A stretch of 64,000 nt of DNA, taken from positions 620,001-684,000 of the forward strand of contig CANNDF010000001.1 of the NCBI GenBank assembly GCA_947503305.1, read 5' to 3'. Source of the stretch: an uncultured Dokdonia sp. Lineage in GTDB: Bacteria > Bacteroidota > Bacteroidia > Flavobacteriales > Flavobacteriaceae. The translations under genes were made by a program, and so were the position numbers. Below, piece by piece: positions 61,803 to 64,000 of this stretch. The notes under the pieces are model-generated. The model was not told where the DNA came from and did not search any database. It saw only the letters and a program-made list of their open reading frames with translations. Within the stretch, counting starts at the first letter, position 1; each line of letters begins with the position of its first letter.

Positions 61803-62357
61803 ATGATCAGCTTACAACAACAGACACACATAAGTAAATTTCTAAGTTTGGTATTAAGGCACAAACCAGAAACTATTGGTTTACAACTTGATCAAAATGG
61901 TTGGATTAACGTTAATGAATTGATTGAAAAATCAAACAAATACGGAGTTAAATTTGACAGAGAAACATTAAATCATATAGTAGCAAATAATTCAAAAAAG
62001 CGATTTGCTTTTAATAACAAGTTTGATAAGATAAGGGCAAGTCAAGGACATTCAATAAATATTGATTTAGGTTATTCAAATCAAAAACCACCCGAAATAC
62101 TTTTTCACGGAACAAGTGAAAAATCAGTCCAATCAATTTTGGAAAAAGGACTTGAAAATAGGAACAGACAACATGTTCATTTGAGTAGTGATTTTGATAC
62201 TGCAATCAAGGTTGGTCAACGTCACGGAAAGCCAATTGTGTTTATGGTTTTAGCGGAGAGAATGTACAATGACAATTTTCAATTCTACATTTCAGAAAAT
62301 GAAGTTTGGCTGACTGATTATGTGCCGACAAAATATTTGAAAATAAAAGATGAATAA
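61803..62357 (+). CDS. kptA: RNA 2'-phosphotransferase, Tpt1/KptA family
   Basis: 184 residues from ATG 61803. Motifs match KptA: HISKFLSLVLRHKPETIGL with the conserved RH, then W-I-N-V-N-E-L, the H-G-T segment in LFHGTSEKSVQSIL, HVHLSSDFDTA and FMVLA. The enzyme transfers a 2'-phosphate from RNA to NAD, giving ADP-ribose cyclic phosphate; some homologues modify RNA or DNA ends. In bacteria its natural role is unclear and it often sits on mobile or toxin loci. A good terminator follows. Confidence 0.9.
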   Translation: MISLQQQTHISKFLSLVLRHKPETIGLQLDQNGWINVNELIEKSNKYGVKFDRETLNHIVANNSKKRFAFNNKFDKIRASQGHSINIDLGYSNQKPPEILFHGTSEKSVQSILEKGLENRNRQHVHLSSDFDTAIKVGQRHGKPIVFMVLAERMYNDNFQFYISENEVWLTDYVPTKYLKIKDE

Positions 62358-62390
62358 AAAATAAAAGCAAATAAATAGTTTTATATGCTA

Positions 62391-62429
62391 AAAAGCTAGG
62401 GTGAACATTTTGAATTTATCCTAGCTTTT
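62391..62429 (+). terminator. Terminator after kptA
   Basis: AAAAGCTAGG and CCTAGCTTTT form a 10-bp stem with a 19-base loop, followed by T. Confidence 0.75.
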
Positions 62430-62454
62430 TAATTCAAAAGTTATTGATTATGAT

Positions 62455-63210
62455 ATGTTAAATAGAATAAAAACAGCGGTAATATCTGTATTAATCATCT
62501 CATTAGGGTTGTTTTTATACTTTCTAAAAATTGAAAACAACTATACTCTCACTACGTATGAAAAAGAACTAATAAGCTATTTTAAAGAAATTGCCCTAAA
62601 ATCAGAATATAATGATAACCCTCAAAACGTAATTAAGTGGGTTGAGCCAATGGTACTTTTTGTGAAAAAAGAAGAGGAATGTAAGCCACAAATGTTAGCA
62701 ATCAAAAAAACTATTAATAAGATTAATCAACTGGCGACAGATGGATTTAACATAACACTGACCAACGATTTTTCGAAAAGCAATTCGGTGCTTTTTTTAT
62801 GTGATAAAAATATGTTGGCTAAATTAGCACCATATTTTTATGAAATAGTAACTGATGGTATCGATTACGATATTTCAGGTTATGCGTATTCAGAATTTGT
62901 TACGAAAACACATATCATAGATAAAGCTCTAATTTTTGTAAGTACGGAATATTCTCTGGATACCCAAGAATCCACAATCATAGAAGAAATAACACAAAGT
63001 TTAGGTTTGGCATTTGACTCAGAAAAATACGCCAATAGCATTTTTTATCAAAACAAATCAGAGCAAAAAGTTAGAGTAAAAGACTATTCAGAATTAGATG
63101 AAGATATTATTAGGTTATTGTATCATCCAAAAATGAAGCCAAGATTTAATTCTACAGAGTTGGAGAAAGTAATTACAGAAATTTTAAAATCGGAAAAAAC
63201 TAAATTTTAA
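62455..63210 (+). CDS. DUF2927-like membrane-anchored protein
   Basis: 251 residues with an N-terminal membrane helix (AVISVLIISLGLFLYFL). The C-terminal part has ALIFVSTEYS and TIIEEITQSLGLAFDS, the DUF2927 pattern in which E-E-x-T-Q-x-L-G replaces a zincin HExxH. Function is unknown; the fold resembles a metallopeptidase without full zinc ligands. It is followed by a junction element, so it belongs to the cassette series. Confidence 0.65.
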   Translation: MLNRIKTAVISVLIISLGLFLYFLKIENNYTLTTYEKELISYFKEIALKSEYNDNPQNVIKWVEPMVLFVKKEEECKPQMLAIKKTINKINQLATDGFNITLTNDFSKSNSVLFLCDKNMLAKLAPYFYEIVTDGIDYDISGYAYSEFVTKTHIIDKALIFVSTEYSLDTQESTIIEEITQSLGLAFDSEKYANSIFYQNKSEQKVRVKDYSELDEDIIRLLYHPKMKPRFNSTELEKVITEILKSEKTKF

Positions 63211-63277
63211 AATTCATTTTCGAATCTTTTAATAGATTATTGTTGCTTTACAATTTTACGATTACGTCCTGAATTCG

Positions 63278-63303
63278 GTGATGTAGTAAACTGATGCTAT
63301 TGT
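63278..63303 (+). repeat. Tip-cassette junction element before orphan 3
   Basis: Starts GGTGATGTAGTAAACTGATG, 16 of the first 17 bases or better as in the 22287 copy, and is joined directly to the 5' junction at 63302. Confidence 0.7.
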
Positions 63304-63346
63304 TCATTGACATATCAAAAAAATGTAGTTGCTTTTCGCGAAAGCG
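63302..63346 (+). repeat. 5' cassette junction plus CTTTTCGCGAAAGCG palindrome
   Basis: GTTCATTGACATATC parallels 54573; right after it GCTTTTCGCGAAAGCG (63331-63346) interrupts the former core sequence. Confidence 0.55.
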
Positions 63347-63362
63347 TAAATAGAGAAATATG

Positions 63363-63660
63363 CGTTCCAGTACAAAGATCATCTGGGCAATGTACGTCTT
63401 ACCTATGCAGATAGTGATCTGAATAGTGCTATAAAAACTCCATGGCAGAGAGGTTTGCCTTTGGAGGAAAAGGATATGGAGAAGAATTAGGGTTGGATTG
63501 GTATGATATACAAGCACGTAATTATGATCCCGTAATTGGAAGATGGATGAGCCTTGATCCTCTTGCAGAAGCGATGCGTAGACACTCTCCGTATAACTAT
63601 GTGTTTAAGTCTTCCTTTTTTACAGATTTTATGGTCGCAGAGAGCTATAAAAACATATAA
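63363..63660 (+). pseudogene. Broken RHS core (orphan 3)
   Basis: Translates as QYKDHLGNVRLTYADSDL in one frame, then after an internal deletion continues in another frame as MAERFAFGGKGYGEELGL, GRWMSLDPLAEAMRRH and a truncated end without DPDGMM. Relative to orphan 2 roughly 90 bases are missing between the two blocks, causing the frameshift. No tip domain remains. Confidence 0.8.
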
Positions 63661-63754
63661 TTTATTTTGTTTATCATTTTTACATAATAGTTAAACATTT
63701 TGTATTTTTATAGAATAATTTTAAATGCAAGTCTCTAAAAATTAAATAAAAAAG

Positions 63755-63919
63755 ATGTTCAAATTATTTAAAAAGAAATCGGAGAAAGAAAAGCTAGAAA
63801 TTCAATATGCTAAACTTTTAAAAGAAGCGCATCAACTCTCTACTTCTAATAGAAAGTTAAGTGACCAAAAGACCTATGAGGCAGAAGAAATAATGAAGCA
63901 ATTAGAAAAATTGAGCTAA
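63755..63919 (+). CDS. Lacal_2735 family small protein
   Basis: 54 residues: MFKLFKKKSEKEKLEIQY, then LLKEAHQLSTSNRKLSDQKT and a helical acidic end. This matches the conserved small Lacal_2735 family of Flavobacteriia, function unknown, predicted helical hairpin. It marks return to core chromosome. The next gene starts one base after its stop. Confidence 0.82.
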   Translation: MFKLFKKKSEKEKLEIQYAKLLKEAHQLSTSNRKLSDQKTYEAEEIMKQLEKLS

Positions 63920-63920
63920 A

Positions 63921-64000
63921 ATGGGAGCTGATAAAAAGCCTGACAATGTTGTTTTTAATACCGAAAATCAAATCTATGATGCAGCATTAAAACCTTATGC
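63921..64000 (+). CDS. Unknown protein, 5' end only
   Basis: Opens with ATG at 63921 (MGADKKPDNVVFNTENQIYD and continuing) and runs off the right edge, only 26 codons visible. It begins one base after the Lacal_2735 stop, so the two are probably co-transcribed. Too short to name. Confidence 0.6.
   Translation, partial: MGADKKPDNVVFNTENQIYDAALKPY

Noticed and set aside
61724-61837. Short plus-strand frame upstream of kptA
   Set aside because: 37 codons, very Asn/Lys/Ile-rich, and its end overlaps the start of kptA in another frame; no family and no spacing typical of a real gene.

Overview
The window looks like a chromosomal segment of a marine member of the Flavobacteriaceae (Bacteroidota). 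This rests on the AT-rich composition, the general lack of Shine-Dalgarno sites, lipoproteins and paired RHS proteins of the Bacteroidota type, a Lacal_2735-type small protein near the right end, and several copies of a CTTTCGCGAAAG-type palindrome. An Aquimarina-like genus fits but cannot be proven from sequence alone.

Layout. (1) 1-478: 5' part of a secreted M36 (fungalysin) metallopeptidase, minus strand. (2) 791-12711: a tightly packed type II secretion / type IV pilus-like operon with major pseudopilin, prepilin peptidase, GspE, GspD, GspL/PilM-N-like, PilO-like, two lipoproteins, PilP/GspC-like, a large membrane-anchored protein, two more pseudopilins and GspF. (3) 13244-22274: a pair of very large RHS/YD-repeat proteins. 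The second carries a variable C-terminal tip with a PD-(D/E)XK-like nuclease signature and is followed, with a 4-base overlap, by a probable immunity gene. (4) 22500-45450: mobile DNA. It has a serine recombinase, two VirD4/HerA-like ATPases, RadC, a D12-class adenine methylase, a relaxase with MobC-like partner, regulators with palindromic operators, a probable small RNA, and at the right end an ATPase plus two overlapping tyrosine-recombinase genes, the second lacking catalytic residues. No mating-pore genes are seen, so it is best read as one or more integrative mobilizable elements. (5) 45624-51185: a three-gene operon that looks like an uncharacterised anti-phage system (Cap4/DUF4297-like nuclease, NdpA-like nucleoid-associated protein, PIN-like nuclease), followed by an unknown gene and a RelE/ParE-type toxin-antitoxin pair. 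(6) 52545-63660: a graveyard and reservoir of displaced RHS tips. It holds two orphan core+tip genes (one with a Hint autoprocessing domain), a broken third, their probable immunity genes and cargo genes (transglutaminase/TPR protein, KptA, DUF2927-like). Several units end in the same short junction sequence. (7) 63755-64000: resumption of ordinary chromosome.

How the parts fit. The main RHS pair and the orphan tips share nearly identical core DNA, so homologous recombination could swap orphan tips and immunity genes onto the full-length RHS gene. The mobile element and defence operon now lie between the main RHS locus and its tip reservoir. The secretion operon immediately upstream is a plausible but unproven export or display route for the RHS proteins, which have Sec signal peptides.

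Most promising undescribed items: the nuclease/NdpA/PIN operon; the RHS cassette array with a recurring junction; the ATPase plus active/inactive tyrosine-recombinase trio; a directional AAAAAGG..TA.CTAT element preceding genes of the serine-recombinase module; and a structured RNA at about 33104-33198.
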